Shown: positions 47,358 to 58,939, numbered from the stretch's first letter. The stretch: 64,000 bases of DNA from Shewanella corallii (GCF_023349125.1 NZ_JAKIKT010000002.1:620001-684000), one strand, 5' to 3'. A program made the numbers and translations. The notes: generated from the letters alone by a model not told the origin.

Positions 47358-48377
47358 CTACTGCTGAGTAATATAGGGTTTGAATGCTTCGCTGTAGTAG
47401 GTCTTGAACCCATCACCCTGGTATTCTATTAGCATCACGGCAAGCCCCTCACGCTCCGCCAGCGCCAAAGACTCCTTGGTGCCCATGACCATCATGGCCG
47501 TCGCCAGTCCATCAGCAACCATACAACTCTTATCCATGACCGTCACCGATGCCAGTTTATGTTCTATCGGATAACCGGTACGCGGGTCAATAATATGGGA
47601 AAATCGTTGACCCTCTTCTTCATAATAGTTGCGGTAGTCACCGGAAGTGGCAATAGCAATATCTTTTGGCTCAATCACGAGTTGCACTGTTCTGGCATCC
47701 TCGGTCGGACGCTCGACGGCAATACGCCAGGGTTCACCGCCGGCTTTGGTACCTTTGAGTGATACCTCACCGCCGATTTCCACCAAATAACCGGATACGC
47801 CGTACTTATCCAAGATGGCAGCAATTTTGTCTACGCCGAAACCTTTGGCAATGGATGACAAGTCGACATAGAGCTCAGGCTTGGTTTTCTCCAGCCGATC
47901 GCCGGAGATTTTAATTCCCTCTATTCCCACGTCCGCCATCGCCTCATCGATTTCAAACTGGGAAGGGATGCTGGTTGGTCTGGCGTCTGGGCCAAAACCC
48001 CATAAGTTCACCAAAGGCCCCATGGTTATATCCAGTGCGCCATGGGTGAGCTTATGCAAACGTATCCCCTCTTCCACCACTTTAAGGGTGTCTGGAGACA
48101 CGACCACACTCTGTGCCAATGCCAGCTTATTAAAGCGGGACAGCTCAGAGTCAGGGCGGTAGGTCGACATCTGGTCGTTAACCTGTTCCAGTGCCAAATC
48201 GATCTCGGCCTGCAGTAACTGTGCATCGGGCAAACTGTCATTGGGAACCAACTTAATGTGGTAAGTCGTACCCATGGTGTTGCCGGAATAGGACTGTAAC
48301 TTGGCCGGAGAAGAACAAGCTGCAATAAAAAAGGCCAACCCTACAAAGGCCAGCCATTTTCCCAAGGTCTTAATCAT
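47358..48377 (-). CDS. apbE: FAD:protein FMN transferase ApbE
   Basis: Periplasmic, lipid-anchored flavin transferase that attaches FMN to threonines of NqrB and NqrC. The 339-residue product has a lipoprotein signal (FFIAAC), GNTMGTTYHIKL, GALDITMGPLVNLWGFGP, DLSSIAKGFGVDKIA and HIIDPRTGYPIEH, all typical. AAGGG lies six bases before the ATG at 48377; an upstream TTG at 48401 is less likely. It lies directly below nqrF, in keeping with its role in maturing that complex. Confidence 0.96.
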   Translation of the reverse strand: MIKTLGKWLAFVGLAFFIAACSSPAKLQSYSGNTMGTTYHIKLVPNDSLPDAQLLQAEIDLALEQVNDQMSTYRPDSELSRFNKLALAQSVVVSPDTLKVVEEGIRLHKLTHGALDITMGPLVNLWGFGPDARPTSIPSQFEIDEAMADVGIEGIKISGDRLEKTKPELYVDLSSIAKGFGVDKIAAILDKYGVSGYLVEIGGEVSLKGTKAGGEPWRIAVERPTEDARTVQLVIEPKDIAIATSGDYRNYYEEEGQRFSHIIDPRTGYPIEHKLASVTVMDKSCMVADGLATAMMVMGTKESLALAEREGLAVMLIEYQGDGFKTYYSEAFKPYITQQ

Positions 48378-48448
48378 GATGACCCTTAACCCTTCAATCA
48401 AAATTGGAAAAACGCTGCGTGACAGTATATCACGCAGCGCGTCGGGTA

Positions 48449-49696
48449 TTATCCGCCGAAGTCATCCAACAGGATGTTTTCGTCTTCCACACCGAGATCT
48501 TTCAGCATACCGATCACGGCGGCATTCATCATTGGAGGGCCACACATGTAGTACTCGCAATCTTCCGGCGCTTCGTGGTCACGCAGGTAGTTCTCGTACA
48601 GTACGTTGTGAATGAAGCCGGTGTAACCGTCCCAGTTGTCCTCTGGCTGAGGATCTGACAGGGCCACGTGCCACTGGAAGTTATCGTTGTCAGCCGCCAG
48701 GCCATCGAAATCTTCAACATAGAACATTTCGCGCTTGGAGCGGGCACCGTACCAGAAGCTCATCTTACGCTTGGACTGAAGACGCTTCAGCTGGTCGAAG
48801 ATATGTGAACGCATTGGCGCCATACCTGCACCACCACCAATAAATACCATTTCAGCATCGGTATCCTTGGCGAAGAACTCACCGAATGGGCCGGAGATAG
48901 TAACCTTGTCACCTTCCTTCAGGCTCCAGATGTATGAAGACATCTTACCGCAAGGCAGAGACAGGTCGCGTGGCGGCGGCGTCGCAATACGTACGTTCAG
49001 CATGATGATGCCAAACTCTTCTGGGTAGTTCGCCATGGAGTATGCACGAATAGTCGGCTCATCCACTTTGGACTCCAGCTTGAAGAAGCCGAAATGCTCC
49101 CAGTCGCCTCGATACTCTTCAGGAATATCGTAATCGGCGTATCTTACATGGTGTGCAGGGGCTTCAATCTGGATGTAACCACCGGCGCGGAAAGGTACTG
49201 ACTCACCATCAGGGATGGCCAGCTTAAGCTCCTTAATAAAGGTGGCTTTGTTGTCATTGGAAACAACGCTGCATTCCCACTTCTTGATGCCGAAGATCTC
49301 TTCGTCCAGTTCAATATCCATGTCAGTTTTAACGTTAACCTGACAGGCCAGACGACAACCCTGTTTGGCTTCACCTTTGCTGATGTGGTCCAGCTCGGTT
49401 GGCAAAATATCACCACCGCCTGAGGTCACATTCACACGGCACTGGCCACAAGAACCACCACCACCACAGGCTGAGGAAACGAAGATACCGTTATCGGCCA
49501 ACGCTCCCAACAACTTGCCACCAGCACCGGTTTTGATGGCCTTTTCAGGGTCATCGTTAATGCTAATCGTCACGTCACCGCTGGCTACCAGCTTGGATTT
49601 GGCGAACATAATCACCAAAACCAGTACCAGTACAATGGCGGTAAACATACTCACGCCCAGATATACTTCCAGCGGAGTCGAGCTCAAAATATCCAT
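48449..49696 (-). CDS. nqrF: Na+-NQR subunit F
   Basis: NADH-oxidising entry subunit. The 415-residue protein has one N-terminal helix, a 2Fe-2S ferredoxin domain with cysteines in [15 protein letters not shown] and GCRLACQV, an FAD-binding domain with [11 protein letters not shown], and an NADH-binding domain with [14 protein letters not shown] and a final [14 protein letters not shown]. The gene order nqrA to nqrF is intact, with nqrF at the end before apbE. Confidence 0.98.
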   Translation of the reverse strand: MDILSSTPLEVYLGVSMFTAIVLVLVLVIMFAKSKLVASGDVTISINDDPEKAIKTGAGGKLLGALADNGIFVSSACGGGGSCGQCRVNVTSGGGDILPTELDHISKGEAKQGCRLACQVNVKTDMDIELDEEIFGIKKWECSVVSNDNKATFIKELKLAIPDGESVPFRAGGYIQIEAPAHHVRYADYDIPEEYRGDWEHFGFFKLESKVDEPTIRAYSMANYPEEFGIIMLNVRIATPPPRDLSLPCGKMSSYIWSLKEGDKVTISGPFGEFFAKDTDAEMVFIGGGAGMAPMRSHIFDQLKRLQSKRKMSFWYGARSKREMFYVEDFDGLAADNDNFQWHVALSDPQPEDNWDGYTGFIHNVLYENYLRDHEAPEDCEYYMCGPPMMNAAVIGMLKDLGVEDENILLDDFGG

Positions 49697-49744
49697 GTAC
49701 TTATCCTTAGAAGGTCGATTCTGAAAAGTCGTACAGGGTGTCCC

Positions 49745-50353
49745 TTACAGAGACACACCGGAGAACGACATAAAACCTAAGGCCATCAGACCAGCTGTGA
49801 TAAATGTAATCCCAAGACCACGCAACCCATCGGGTACGTCGGCGTACTTCATCTTCTCGCGGATACCGGCCAGCAGCACGATAGCCAGTGCCCAACCGAT
49901 ACCGGAACCGATACCGAATACCAGGCTTTCACCCAGGTTGTAATCACGCTCAACCATGAAGGAAACCGCACCGAAAATCGCACAGTTCACTGTAATCAAT
50001 GGCAGGAAGATACCCAGCGCGTTGTACAAAGGTGGGAAGTACTTATCCAGGGTCATTTCCAGAATCTGTACCAGAGCCGCAATCACACCGATGAAGGTAA
50101 TGAACTTCAGGAAGCTCAAATCCGCTTCAGGCAGACCAGCCCATGCCAGCGCACCCGGCGCCAGAATTCCCTGATAAATAATTTGGTTAACCGGCACAGA
50201 GATGGCCAGTACCACAATTACCGCTACACCCAGACCCATGGAGGTGGTGACTTTCTTGGAAACCGCCAGGAAAGTACACATCCCCAGGAAGAAAGCCAGC
50301 GCCATGTTCTCGATGAAAATAGAGCGGATTAACAGACTGATATAATGTTCCAT
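49745..50353 (-). CDS. nqrE: Na+-NQR subunit E
   Basis: A 202-residue integral membrane subunit with six helices. NqrE and NqrD form an inverted pair of homologues that holds the intramembrane iron centre; a cysteine lies in [13 protein letters not shown] near the N-terminus and another in [12 protein letters not shown]. It starts six bases after nqrD. Confidence 0.97.
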   Translation of the reverse strand: MEHYISLLIRSIFIENMALAFFLGMCTFLAVSKKVTTSMGLGVAVIVVLAISVPVNQIIYQGILAPGALAWAGLPEADLSFLKFITFIGVIAALVQILEMTLDKYFPPLYNALGIFLPLITVNCAIFGAVSFMVERDYNLGESLVFGIGSGIGWALAIVLLAGIREKMKYADVPDGLRGLGITFITAGLMALGFMSFSGVSL

Positions 50354-50359
50354 CTCATC

Positions 50360-50992
50360 TTATCCTTTTGCTTCAACTTGCTCTGGCTTGTATATGCGGA
50401 TAACCCAGATGATGCCGCCGATCAGGAAGAATGCACTTGGAGGCAGCAGCATCATGCCGTTTGGCTCATACCAGCCACCCTCTGAAACCTTCTTCAGCAG
50501 CTCAACACCGAACAGAGAGCCGTTACCAAACAGTTCACGGAAGAAACCAACAGCAAGCAGGATTGCACCATAACCCAGGCCGTTACCGATACCATCCATA
50601 AAGCTCATCATAGGAGGAGTCTTCATGGCGTAGGCTTCAGCGCGCCCCATTACGATACAGTTGGTAATAATCAGACCAACGAATACCGACAGCTGCTTGG
50701 CTACGTCATAGGCGTATGCCTGCAGCACCTGGTCAACCACGATTACCAAAGAAGCGATGATGGTCATCTGCACGATGATACGCACGCTGCTTGGGATGTG
50801 GTTACGGATAATAGAGATAAACAGGTTTGAGAAGGCACAAACCGCAGTCAGTGCAATCGTCATCACCATAGCGGTTTCCATCTTACTGGTTACCGCCAGT
50901 GCACTACAGATACCCAGGATCTGCAGGGCAATCGGGTTGTTGCTGATAATAGGTCCGGTGAGGACCTGCTTCAGTTCTTTAGCATCAGCCAT
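50360..50992 (-). CDS. nqrD: Na+-NQR subunit D
   Basis: A 210-residue membrane subunit with six helices. Conserved parts are [19 protein letters not shown] with a cysteine, [16 protein letters not shown] with the second cysteine, and [18 protein letters not shown]. These cysteines ligate the iron shared with NqrE. Its ATG overlaps the nqrC stop by one base (TAATG), showing tight coupling. Confidence 0.97.
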   Translation of the reverse strand: MADAKELKQVLTGPIISNNPIALQILGICSALAVTSKMETAMVMTIALTAVCAFSNLFISIIRNHIPSSVRIIVQMTIIASLVIVVDQVLQAYAYDVAKQLSVFVGLIITNCIVMGRAEAYAMKTPPMMSFMDGIGNGLGYGAILLAVGFFRELFGNGSLFGVELLKKVSEGGWYEPNGMMLLPPSAFFLIGGIIWVIRIYKPEQVEAKG

Positions 50993-51786
50993 TAGCTCAG
51001 TCCTCCGTCACGGGCCTTGTCGATGAACTTCTCAAAGCCTTCTTTACCCAGCCAGAACTCCAGAGAGTACTGCACGCCGTTACTGGTCAGTGTTGCACCA
51101 GACAGAGCGTCTACACCGTACTCAGTCTGAGCAACGGCAGGGTTCTTGGTTACCTTGATAGCCAGTTCACCTTGGTCGTTATACAGCTTCTTGCCGTGCC
51201 ACTTTGCGATCCACTTTGGATTCTGTACCTCACCACCCAGACCAGGAGTTTCACCTGAACCGGAGAAGTCGTAGTAAACTAGGTTCTGAATCGTGTTCAT
51301 GTCAGGATCCAGTGCCAGGAAAGCATACATGGTTGACCACAGACCATAGCCCTTGATAGGCAGAATCACAGTCTTCAGGGTACCGGCCTCATCGTGCACC
51401 AGGTAAACCACTGCATCGTTGGCTACGCGCTTAACAGATGCAATGTCGTTTTCTGGGATAAATGAGGTCTTCGGGTCCCGGGCCGCTTTTTCCATATCAA
51501 AGCTGTTGCCATCAACATCAACAAACTCACCGGTTGCCAGAGAAACTACTTTGGCCTCAACGAATTTGTTATAGGTCTCCAGGATCTGCTCTTTGGTCAT
51601 ACCTGCATCTTTGGTGTTCAGCAGGTTGGCCGCTTCCAGAATGTACTTCTGGCGATCCAGCAGCTTGTTTTCCTGTTGGATTGGCTTAAGCACTACCGCC
51701 GCAGTCGATACGAAGATAGAGCAAATCAAACACAAGCCAATGACAACGAAAAGCGTTCTTCCGAACGAGTCCTTTTTACTAGCCAC
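50992..51786 (-). CDS. nqrC: Na+-NQR subunit C
   Basis: A 264-residue subunit with one N-terminal helix ([17 protein letters not shown]) and a periplasmic FMN-binding domain. The FMN-carrying threonine is in [14 protein letters not shown], the S(T)GAT target of ApbE. The start is GTG at 51786, with GGAGG upstream, which places it inside the end of nqrB; upstream in-frame codons belong to the nqrB reading region and are not conserved. Confidence 0.96.
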   Translation of the reverse strand: MASKKDSFGRTLFVVIGLCLICSIFVSTAAVVLKPIQQENKLLDRQKYILEAANLLNTKDAGMTKEQILETYNKFVEAKVVSLATGEFVDVDGNSFDMEKAARDPKTSFIPENDIASVKRVANDAVVYLVHDEAGTLKTVILPIKGYGLWSTMYAFLALDPDMNTIQNLVYYDFSGSGETPGLGGEVQNPKWIAKWHGKKLYNDQGELAIKVTKNPAVAQTEYGVDALSGATLTSNGVQYSLEFWLGKEGFEKFIDKARDGGLS

Positions 51787-52978
51787 GTGCGATCCTCCGC
51801 TTGATATTGGCCTGAACCACAAAATGGTCGAACAGTGGTGCAAACAGGTTGGCAAACAGAATCGCCAACATCATGCCTTCAGGGAATGCAGGGTTGATGA
51901 CACGGATAAATACCGCCATGGCACCAATCAGCGCACCATAAGCCCACTTGGCATTGTTGGTGAAAGAGGCTGACACAGGGTCTGTCGCCATAAACATCAT
52001 ACCGAAGGCAAAGCCACCCAGAACCAGGTGCCAGTACCAAGGCATGGCGAACATTGGGTTGGTGTCGCTACCGATAAGATTCAGCAGGCTGGAAACTGCA
52101 ACCATACCCAGGAACACACCACCTATGATGCGCCAGGAAGCGATACGGGTATACACAATTACCAGACCACCCAGCAGGATAGCCAGAGTCGATACTTCAC
52201 CCACAGAGCCTGGGATAAAGCCGAAGAAGGAATCCCACCATTGCTGGCTCAAACCGTATTCCAGAGTACCGCTGGCAGCCTGGCTCAGTGCAGTCGCACC
52301 TGAATAGCCATCAGCTACAACCCAGGTGGTATCGCCGGACATGTTCAGCGGATAGGCGAAGAACAGGAAGGCACGACCCGCCAGGGCAGGGTTAAGGAAG
52401 TTACGGCCAGTACCGCCGAATACTTCTTTAGCCACAACCACACCGAAGGTGATACCCAGCGCTACCATCCACAATGGAATAGTTGCGGGCAAGGTCAGGG
52501 CAAACAGAATCGAGGTAACGAAGAAGCCTTCGTTAACCTCATGACCACGGACAGAGGCAAACAGCACTTCCCAGAAACCACCAACTGCAAAAGTCACAGC
52601 ATAAATAGGCAGGAAGAAACAGGCGCCGTACCACATCAAGGTGGCCCAACCTGAGTTGGCGGTCAGCTCAGCCCCGAACATGCTGAACAGGGAAACCTGC
52701 CACACATCCGGAGTGCCGAAACCGGCAATCAGAGCGTCCTGCGCCTGCAGGCCGACGTTGAACATACCGACAAACATCGCAGGGAAAGTACAGGCCCATA
52801 CGGTGATCATCATGCGCTTCAGATCCAGGTTGTCGCGAACATGGGTGCGACCCTTGTTCACTTTACCCGGAGTGTAAAAAATGGTGGCGGCGGCTTCGTA
52901 AAGAGCGTACCACTTTTCGTATTTACCGCCTTTTTCAAACTGCGGCTCAATACGTTCGATAAATTCTTTCAAGCTCAT
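51779..52978 (-). CDS. nqrB: Na+-NQR subunit B
   Basis: A 399-residue membrane subunit with about ten helices that carries covalent FMN and riboflavin and is central to sodium translocation. The FMN-attachment threonine is in [12 protein letters not shown]. Other family parts are [34 protein letters not shown] and [12 protein letters not shown]. The ATG at 52978 overlaps the nqrA stop (ATGA). Confidence 0.97.
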   Translation of the reverse strand: MSLKEFIERIEPQFEKGGKYEKWYALYEAAATIFYTPGKVNKGRTHVRDNLDLKRMMITVWACTFPAMFVGMFNVGLQAQDALIAGFGTPDVWQVSLFSMFGAELTANSGWATLMWYGACFFLPIYAVTFAVGGFWEVLFASVRGHEVNEGFFVTSILFALTLPATIPLWMVALGITFGVVVAKEVFGGTGRNFLNPALAGRAFLFFAYPLNMSGDTTWVVADGYSGATALSQAASGTLEYGLSQQWWDSFFGFIPGSVGEVSTLAILLGGLVIVYTRIASWRIIGGVFLGMVAVSSLLNLIGSDTNPMFAMPWYWHLVLGGFAFGMMFMATDPVSASFTNNAKWAYGALIGAMAVFIRVINPAFPEGMMLAILFANLFAPLFDHFVVQANIKRRIARG

Positions 52979-54309
52979 AAGCCTTCCCTCTCGATCGTAT
53001 CCAGACAATCCCGCAGGTAGACGCCATAGTCATACTTGCCGGGACAAACGAACGTACACAGGGCCAAATCTTCTTCATCCAACTCCAGTGCACCCAGCGC
53101 CATGGCTTCTTCCGTGTCGCCGGACACAAGGTCACGCAGCAACATAGTCGGCAGAATATCCAGTGGCATTACACGTTCATACGCACCAATTGGCACCATG
53201 GCGCGATCTGAACCGCCGGTAGAGGTGGTCATGTTGAACAAACCAGAAGACAGGTGGCTTAAGAAAGCACGGGTAATGGAGTATTTATCCTTGCCCGGCA
53301 TAGCCCAGCCGAAGAACTCTTTCTCGGTACCTTCTTCCAGAATGGTTACCTGGTTGTGGTAGCGTCCGAGGAAGTCGTGAGGACCGTTGGCAGTGCGACC
53401 GTTCAGGACAGAGCCTGATACCAGACGCAGGTTTTCACCTTCAGATTCACCCTGGGTCAGCTGTGATACCTGAGCGCCGAGACGAGAACGAACCAAACGG
53501 GGATTCTTGGCGTGAGGACCTGAGATAGCAACGACGCGGTCAGTGTAGAGTTCACCTGTGGTGAACAACTTACCGACAGCAATCACGTCCTGATAACCGA
53601 TATGCCATACGGTACGGGTACCGGATGCAGGCAGCAGGAAGTGAATGTGAGTACCTGCGTTACCGGCAGGATGTTTGCCGCCAAACTCTTCTACCTGAGC
53701 GTTACCGGCAGGGATATCCGCGCCAGGAGCTTTACACAGGTAAACTTTACCTTCGGTGAGTTTAGACAGTAGCGTCAGACCGTTAACGAAATCATCTTTA
53801 TGCTCATTGATGATTACCGCAGGGTCGGCCGCCAGTGGCTGGGTATCAGTTGCAGTCACAAAAATACCGGCAGCTTTGGAGTCAATGGCCGGTACTTTAC
53901 TGAATGGACGGGTTCTGAGCGCGGTCCACAAACCTGAGTTGATCAGATTGCTGCGTACCTGCTCGTCAGTCAGTGCGTCGAGGTTTTGCGCATCATGCTT
54001 ATCAAAAGCGACGGCATCGTCCCCTTCGACTTCGATGACAACAGACTGCAAAACGCGTCGGGCACCACGGTTGATTTCGGTTACTTTACCACTGGCTAAA
54101 GCTGTATATATAACGCCTGGGTTCTTCTTGTCTTCGAAGATCACCTGGCCCTTTTGCACCTTATCTCCTACCTTAATCTTCATGGTAGGACGTAAGCCGA
54201 TATACTCTTCACCCAATGTAGCTATGTGTTTAATGGCTTGACCATCATGGATGGCTTGCTCTGGTCTGCCTGAGATAGGCAGGTCCAATCCTTTCTTAAT
54301 TGTAATCAT
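52975..54309 (-). CDS. nqrA: Na+-NQR subunit A
   Basis: Peripheral quinone-associated subunit and first gene of the nqr operon. The 444-residue product starts [14 protein letters not shown] and contains [53 protein letters not shown] and [21 protein letters not shown]. The ATG at 54309 is used by homology; an in-frame start at 54351 is not conserved. It is preceded by an unusually long spacer to luxS. Confidence 0.97.
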   Translation of the reverse strand: MITIKKGLDLPISGRPEQAIHDGQAIKHIATLGEEYIGLRPTMKIKVGDKVQKGQVIFEDKKNPGVIYTALASGKVTEINRGARRVLQSVVIEVEGDDAVAFDKHDAQNLDALTDEQVRSNLINSGLWTALRTRPFSKVPAIDSKAAGIFVTATDTQPLAADPAVIINEHKDDFVNGLTLLSKLTEGKVYLCKAPGADIPAGNAQVEEFGGKHPAGNAGTHIHFLLPASGTRTVWHIGYQDVIAVGKLFTTGELYTDRVVAISGPHAKNPRLVRSRLGAQVSQLTQGESEGENLRLVSGSVLNGRTANGPHDFLGRYHNQVTILEEGTEKEFFGWAMPGKDKYSITRAFLSHLSSGLFNMTTSTGGSDRAMVPIGAYERVMPLDILPTMLLRDLVSGDTEEAMALGALELDEEDLALCTFVCPGKYDYGVYLRDCLDTIEREGL

Positions 54310-54934
54310 ATCCACAAGCACTACGTTTGAAGGAAAGACAATGCGCCGCATTCCCGCATCAATTTCAAAGAGTTAATCCAAACCCCAAAATTGAGCTAGC
54401 GCAGATTTATCACAGAAATGCGACAATAATCACGCTGTTCGCGCGCATTTTACCCCAATTAACACATCACTGCCACGAAAATAACGACCATTTATCTGTG
54501 ATCAAACAGCCAAAAGGCCAGCAATCGTGAACATCGACAGGGGTTTTTCCGGTGAAAGCCGCTAAAAATCACATTTTGCAGTAGATGCAAAAATAAAACA
54601 TTAGTTTTTAACGATTTACATCCAAACGCACACTAAACAAACGGTGTTGCCGAATTTTTGCGCTCAAAACCGAGTTTATCGACTAAAGTCCAATACAAAA
54701 CTGCAACTGAAATCGACTCACCCATGGGGAGGCCTCGTGCGATCTGGCTCACCCTTCCCTTAAGAAAAATAGCAGCGAACCCTCATTTCGCCACATATAT
54801 ATCGAGAGAATCCCACTTATTGCAGTAAGTTAACCGTAAGTGGGCGCACACATTCACTCCAAACACTCACACATTGGCGGCAAACAAAAGCGCCACAAAC
54901 CTCACACCGTCACCTTCAGCGCGGCAGAGAAACT
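54310..54934 (-). other. 625-bp luxS-nqrA spacer
   Basis: I find no credible gene here on either strand. It should contain the nqr promoter and perhaps a long leader. Visible items are TTTTGCA-GTAGA-TGCAAAA at 54574-54592 and CCCACTTA/TAAGTGGG near 54813-54845. Half-site matches to CRP-like TGTGA/TCACA occur near 54410 and 54500. None is strong enough alone to name a regulator. Confidence 0.5.
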
Positions 54935-55444
54935 TCACAGACCAGCCAAAATCTCGTCGCTGAGAGTCAGTTCAGCATTCCTGTTAACATTGACACCGGC
55001 GGCAATCACCGCCCGGGCAATGGCCTGCGCCTCCTCCAGAGAGTGCATCTCGAAGGTGCCACACTGGTAGGCGTTCAATTCAGGGATCTGTTTTTGTTCA
55101 GAGACGTCCAATACATCGGCCATAGCGGCAAGCCAGGCATCAGCCACCACAAGTTCATTGGGTTGTCCCACCAGGCTCATATAAAAGCCGGTGCGACAGC
55201 CCATGGGAGAGATATCAATAATCTCAACCGAGTCGCCATTCAAATGGTCACGCATAAAGCCGGCAAACAGGTGCTCCAGTGTGTGGATGCCCCGTTCACT
55301 CAGAATACTTTTATTGGGAATACAAAAACGCAGGTCGAAGACGGTAATGGTATCGCCGGAGGGCGTACTCATGGTTTTAGCTACCCGCACTGCGGGCGCA
55401 TGCATCCGGGTATGATCCACAGTAAAGCTACCAAGCAGTGGCAT
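54935..55444 (-). CDS. luxS: S-ribosylhomocysteine lyase
   Basis: Converts S-ribosylhomocysteine to homocysteine and DPD, the precursor of autoinducer-2. The 169-residue protein starts [14 protein letters not shown] and has the metal site HTLEH with the distal cysteine in [11 protein letters not shown], and the catalytic cysteine in MGCRTGFYM. The ATG at 55444 has GGAG six bases upstream; an extension to 55486 is not conserved. It is upstream of the nqr cluster on the same strand, but a long spacer separates them. Confidence 0.97.
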   Translation of the reverse strand: MPLLGSFTVDHTRMHAPAVRVAKTMSTPSGDTITVFDLRFCIPNKSILSERGIHTLEHLFAGFMRDHLNGDSVEIIDISPMGCRTGFYMSLVGQPNELVVADAWLAAMADVLDVSEQKQIPELNAYQCGTFEMHSLEEAQAIARAVIAAGVNVNRNAELTLSDEILAGL

Positions 55445-55589
55445 AGACTTCTCCAGGGTGTATTCCATTTCCACAGGAAGCAGCAAACCGGGACCGACAA
55501 AAGGGCACTTAATCCTTATCCGCGGGCAACTGAATCAGTGTTAAGCCAGCGACAGAGAGTCCGGGACTGCACTGCTTCTTCCATTAGGA

Positions 55590-55620
55590 AGTGGCTGTTA
55601 TCTGTTAAATAACAGCCACT
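55590..55620. other. 12-bp perfect hairpin upstream of luxS
   Basis: AGTGGCTGTTAT pairs with ATAACAGCCACT around a 7-base loop, 145 bases before the luxS start. There is no T-run on either side. It may belong to the luxS leader or to the dctP 3' end. Confidence 0.6.
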
Positions 55621-55666
55621 CACAAGTGAATCACAAGGATATCACCAATAAGACACCAAAGAGTAG

Positions 55667-55711
55667 CCTGCACTTTACTCAGGCGCTGTAATTGTCACCA
55701 AAAAGTGCAGG
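55667..55711 (-). other. Long-loop inverted repeat after dctP
   Basis: CCTGCACTTT and AAAGTGCAGG are exact 10-bp arms with a 25-base loop, just past the dctP stop. It is possibly a factor-dependent termination or RNA-stability element. Confidence 0.45.
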
Positions 55712-55718
55712 TGTGTGG

Positions 55719-56819
55719 TTAGTCAGGTTGACGGGCCTCGGTATAAGCATCCTCGGCTATGCTGTGGTAACGGCGGACACCCTGCTCATATTCACGATAG
55801 GCATCGTGAACCTTTTTCATCAGCGGGTCTTTGTTTGACTGCTCGGCAATCACCTCGATGGATGTGTCTCTCAAACTATCCAGCACATCTTCCGGGAAGG
55901 CTCTTAGCTGCACACCATGTTCATTGACCAGAGCATCCAGGGCCTCCACATGGCGGGTAGTGTATTCATCCAGCATATCCTGATTAATTGCCTTGGCTGC
56001 CACTCTGACAATCGCCTGCAGATCTGCAGGCAATTGCTCGTAGGCCTGCTTGTTGATCAAAAATTCCAGAGTCGTACCCGGCTCATGCCAACCAGGGTAG
56101 TAGTAGAATTTGGCAGCTTTGTGCAGACCAAAAGCCAGATCGTTAAAAGGTCCCACCCACTCAGTGGCATCTATGGTGCCGGTTTGCAGCGCGGTAAACA
56201 GCTCACGGCCCGGCAGCGTTACCGGTGTGCCGCCCAAACGTTCCAGCACTTCACCACCCAGCCCGGGCAAACGCATCTTCAGGCCTTTCAGGTCATCCAG
56301 GGAGTTAATCTCTTTATTGAACCAGCCGCCCATCTGCACGCCTGAGTTACCTCCCGGCATTGGCAGAATGCCAAATGGCTCATAAACCTCTTCCCACAAC
56401 TCCTGACCGCCACCATAGGTGAGCCAACCATTCATCTCCTTGGCATTCAAGCCGAAAGGAATTGAAGTAAAGAACTGGGCAGCCGGAGACTTACCCTTCC
56501 AGTAATAGGCCGCGCTGTGTCCCATCTGGGCAGTCCCCTGACTGACCGCATCGAATACTTCAAACGCAGGAACCAGTTCACCCGCCCCGTACACTTTAAT
56601 TTTAAGGCGACCGGCAGACATCTCATCCACCAGCACAGCGAAACGCTCAGGCCCCATCCCCAATCCGGGAAAGTTCTTGGGCCAGGAGGTCACCAGATTC
56701 CACTGATAGGTTTTTGCAGGCTCAGCAGCAGTCCCTTCCCCCTGAGACTGCTGCTTATCACCACAGCCGGACAACAACATGGTGACCGCCACAGCCAAAC
56801 CGGTTAGCCACTTATTCAT
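55719..56819 (-). CDS. TRAP transporter solute-binding protein (DctP type)
   Basis: A 366-residue periplasmic binding protein tethered as a lipoprotein (LLSGC, cysteine about 19). Features are WNLVTSWPKNFPGLG, GAGELVPAFEVFDAVSQG, MRLPGLGGEVLERLGGTP and TGTIDATEWVGPFND, resembling the TakP/DctP7 group that binds 2-oxo acids or other organic acids via a conserved Arg and Trp. GAGGG precedes the ATG at 56819. It is the last gene of a dctQ-dctM-dctP operon. The exact substrate is open. Confidence 0.92.
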   Translation of the reverse strand: MNKWLTGLAVAVTMLLSGCGDKQQSQGEGTAAEPAKTYQWNLVTSWPKNFPGLGMGPERFAVLVDEMSAGRLKIKVYGAGELVPAFEVFDAVSQGTAQMGHSAAYYWKGKSPAAQFFTSIPFGLNAKEMNGWLTYGGGQELWEEVYEPFGILPMPGGNSGVQMGGWFNKEINSLDDLKGLKMRLPGLGGEVLERLGGTPVTLPGRELFTALQTGTIDATEWVGPFNDLAFGLHKAAKFYYYPGWHEPGTTLEFLINKQAYEQLPADLQAIVRVAAKAINQDMLDEYTTRHVEALDALVNEHGVQLRAFPEDVLDSLRDTSIEVIAEQSNKDPLMKKVHDAYREYEQGVRRYHSIAEDAYTEARQPD

Positions 56820-56857
56820 TTTTATTACCCTCATCCCTGTCGACCCGTCTCAAGGGC

Positions 56858-58225
56858 CTAACCATATATCTGCTGAGGCAACCAGGTCGCCAGCTCAGGC
56901 CAGATACTCAACAACAACATTAACAGCAGCTGGATCATCACAAAGGGAATCACCCCTTTATAGATCTGGCCACTGGTCACCAAGTCTTTTGCCACACCCC
57001 GCAGATAGAAAAGTGCAAATCCGAACGGCGGAGTTAAAAATGAGGTCTGCAAATTGACGGCGATCATGATGCCAAGCCACACAGGGTCCAGCCCCATGGC
57101 CAACAAAATCGGCGCCACCAGAGGCACAACCACAAAGGTGATCTCAATAAAATCCAGAATAAAGCCCAGCAGGAAAATCACCGCCATGACCAATATCATG
57201 GCGCCAATCACACCGCCGGGCATATTGGAAAACAGCTGATGAATCAGTTCTTCACCGCCAAGACCACGAAAGACCAATGAGAAAATTGAGGCGCCGATCA
57301 GGATAAGAAACACCATGGAAGTGACTTTGACCGTACTCAGCATCACCTCTTTCAAGCCCTTTAGCGTCAACTGGCGTTTCAACAGGGCAATCACCAGGGC
57401 GCCAGCCCCACCCACGGAGGCTGCTTCCGTCGGCGTAGCGACCCCCAGCAGAATAGAGCCCAGCACCATCAATATCAGTATCAGTGGTGGCAATAGCGCC
57501 CACGCGGTACGCAGCCAGAACTGACTGTCCAGTTGTCCCTGTTCTGCAACAGCAGGAAAGCGTTCAGGCTTTCTATATATAAGGAAGAGTGTGTAAAGGC
57601 AGTACAGTCCCACCAGCACCAATCCGGGGATCAGTGCACCGGCAAACAGATCACCAACAGAAACTGACTTGGGACTGAATATCCCCATGGATAACTGCGC
57701 CTGCTGATAGGCATTGGACAGTACATCTCCGAGCAGAATAAGGGCGATAGAGGGCGGGATAATCTGCCCCAGTGTCCCTGTGGCACAGATAGCACCGGCA
57801 CTAAAAGAGGGGCTGTAACCGCGATTAATCAGGGCAGGTAAAGACATTAGCCCCATGGTCACCACAGTGGCACCGACAATACCTGTGCTGGCAGCCAGTA
57901 ACATGCCCACAAAGAACACGCTGAATATCAGCCCACCACGAAAACGCCCGAACAGTTCTGCCATACTGGTCAGCAACTGCTCCGCCACTTTGGATTTTTC
58001 CAGCACAGTACCCATAAATACAAACAGAGGCACAGCCATCAAAATCGGGTTATTCAACACCCCATATAAACGACTGGGCAGAGCATTGAGCAACATGGGG
58101 TTAAAGTCGCCACTCAGGGTACCGATTCCAGCAAACAAGAGCGCCATACCTGCCAGAGTAAAGGCCACTGGATAGCCCAGCATCAGCACCAAACAGATGC
58201 ATAAAAACAGCAGCAGGGCCATCAT
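56858..58225 (-). CDS. TRAP transporter large permease (DctM)
   Basis: A 455-residue membrane protein with about 12 helices that forms the Na+-driven transport channel. Signature segments are CLVLMLGYPVAFTLAGMAL, ASTGIVGATVVTMGLMSLP, GTLGQIIPPSIALILLGDV, LGFILDFIEITFVVVPLVAP and NLQTSFLTPPFGFALFYLRG. Its ATG overlaps the dctQ stop (ATGA). Confidence 0.95.
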   Translation of the reverse strand: MMALLLFLCICLVLMLGYPVAFTLAGMALLFAGIGTLSGDFNPMLLNALPSRLYGVLNNPILMAVPLFVFMGTVLEKSKVAEQLLTSMAELFGRFRGGLIFSVFFVGMLLAASTGIVGATVVTMGLMSLPALINRGYSPSFSAGAICATGTLGQIIPPSIALILLGDVLSNAYQQAQLSMGIFSPKSVSVGDLFAGALIPGLVLVGLYCLYTLFLIYRKPERFPAVAEQGQLDSQFWLRTAWALLPPLILILMVLGSILLGVATPTEAASVGGAGALVIALLKRQLTLKGLKEVMLSTVKVTSMVFLILIGASIFSLVFRGLGGEELIHQLFSNMPGGVIGAMILVMAVIFLLGFILDFIEITFVVVPLVAPILLAMGLDPVWLGIMIAVNLQTSFLTPPFGFALFYLRGVAKDLVTSGQIYKGVIPFVMIQLLLMLLLSIWPELATWLPQQIYG

Positions 58226-58773
58226 AATCCTTCCCCTTCATGGCTGATGGGATTGCTGGCAGAGTTAATGTTACCACCGTGCCCAAACAGGGCTTTACCA
58301 TGGTTATAAAGCTCCACCACGGCCTGAAGAATAAGGCTCACAACCAGTATCAACAGCAGACTCTTTTGCACATAGATTAGCGGCAGGCCTCCCGCCTCTA
58401 CCGACCTCTCGCCGATACGCCAGGAAGTCGCGACATATTCAAAACACCAGATCCCTATAAACAGAGTGACGGGCAGAAGCAGTAACAAGGTGCCGAGAAA
58501 ATCCACCCAATGACGGCCGCGTTCGGAAAAACGCCGATAGAAAATATCCACCCGTACATGGGCGTCATGCTTGAGGGTATATCCGGCTCCTAAAGTGAAT
58601 ACCGCACCATGCAGATACAAAGCCGTATCCTGCAGTGCAGTCGCGCCGGTATTAAAAACATATCTGAGAATAACTACCGCCAGAGTCAGCAGCAGTAAAA
58701 TCAATGTGGCCCAACTGACCAAGCGGCCGGAATATTCGGTCAGCCAGGAGCAGGCAGCGATCAGTTTGTTCAT
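58222..58773 (-). CDS. TRAP transporter small permease (DctQ)
   Basis: A 183-residue protein with four helices, the small membrane subunit of the TRAP complex, recognised by LLTLAVVILRYVFNTGATALQD, the central HDAHVRVDIFYRRFSERGRH and paired C-terminal helices. It is the first gene of the operon, and its stop codon overlaps the start of dctM. Confidence 0.93.
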   Translation of the reverse strand: MNKLIAACSWLTEYSGRLVSWATLILLLLTLAVVILRYVFNTGATALQDTALYLHGAVFTLGAGYTLKHDAHVRVDIFYRRFSERGRHWVDFLGTLLLLLPVTLFIGIWCFEYVATSWRIGERSVEAGGLPLIYVQKSLLLILVVSLILQAVVELYNHGKALFGHGGNINSASNPISHEGEGL

Positions 58774-58939
58774 ACAACTCTACTGTTTTGTTGTTTGTTT
58801 TTATAACAACATATTGATAACAGAAAAGTTACAGACTGAAAATCAGAAACACAGAGGTTGGAGGTGAGTATTTATACAAAAACCGGGCAGACAGCAGAAA
58901 TGACAGAATGATGAAAGCAGTGGGAGGCTGGGGCAGGAA

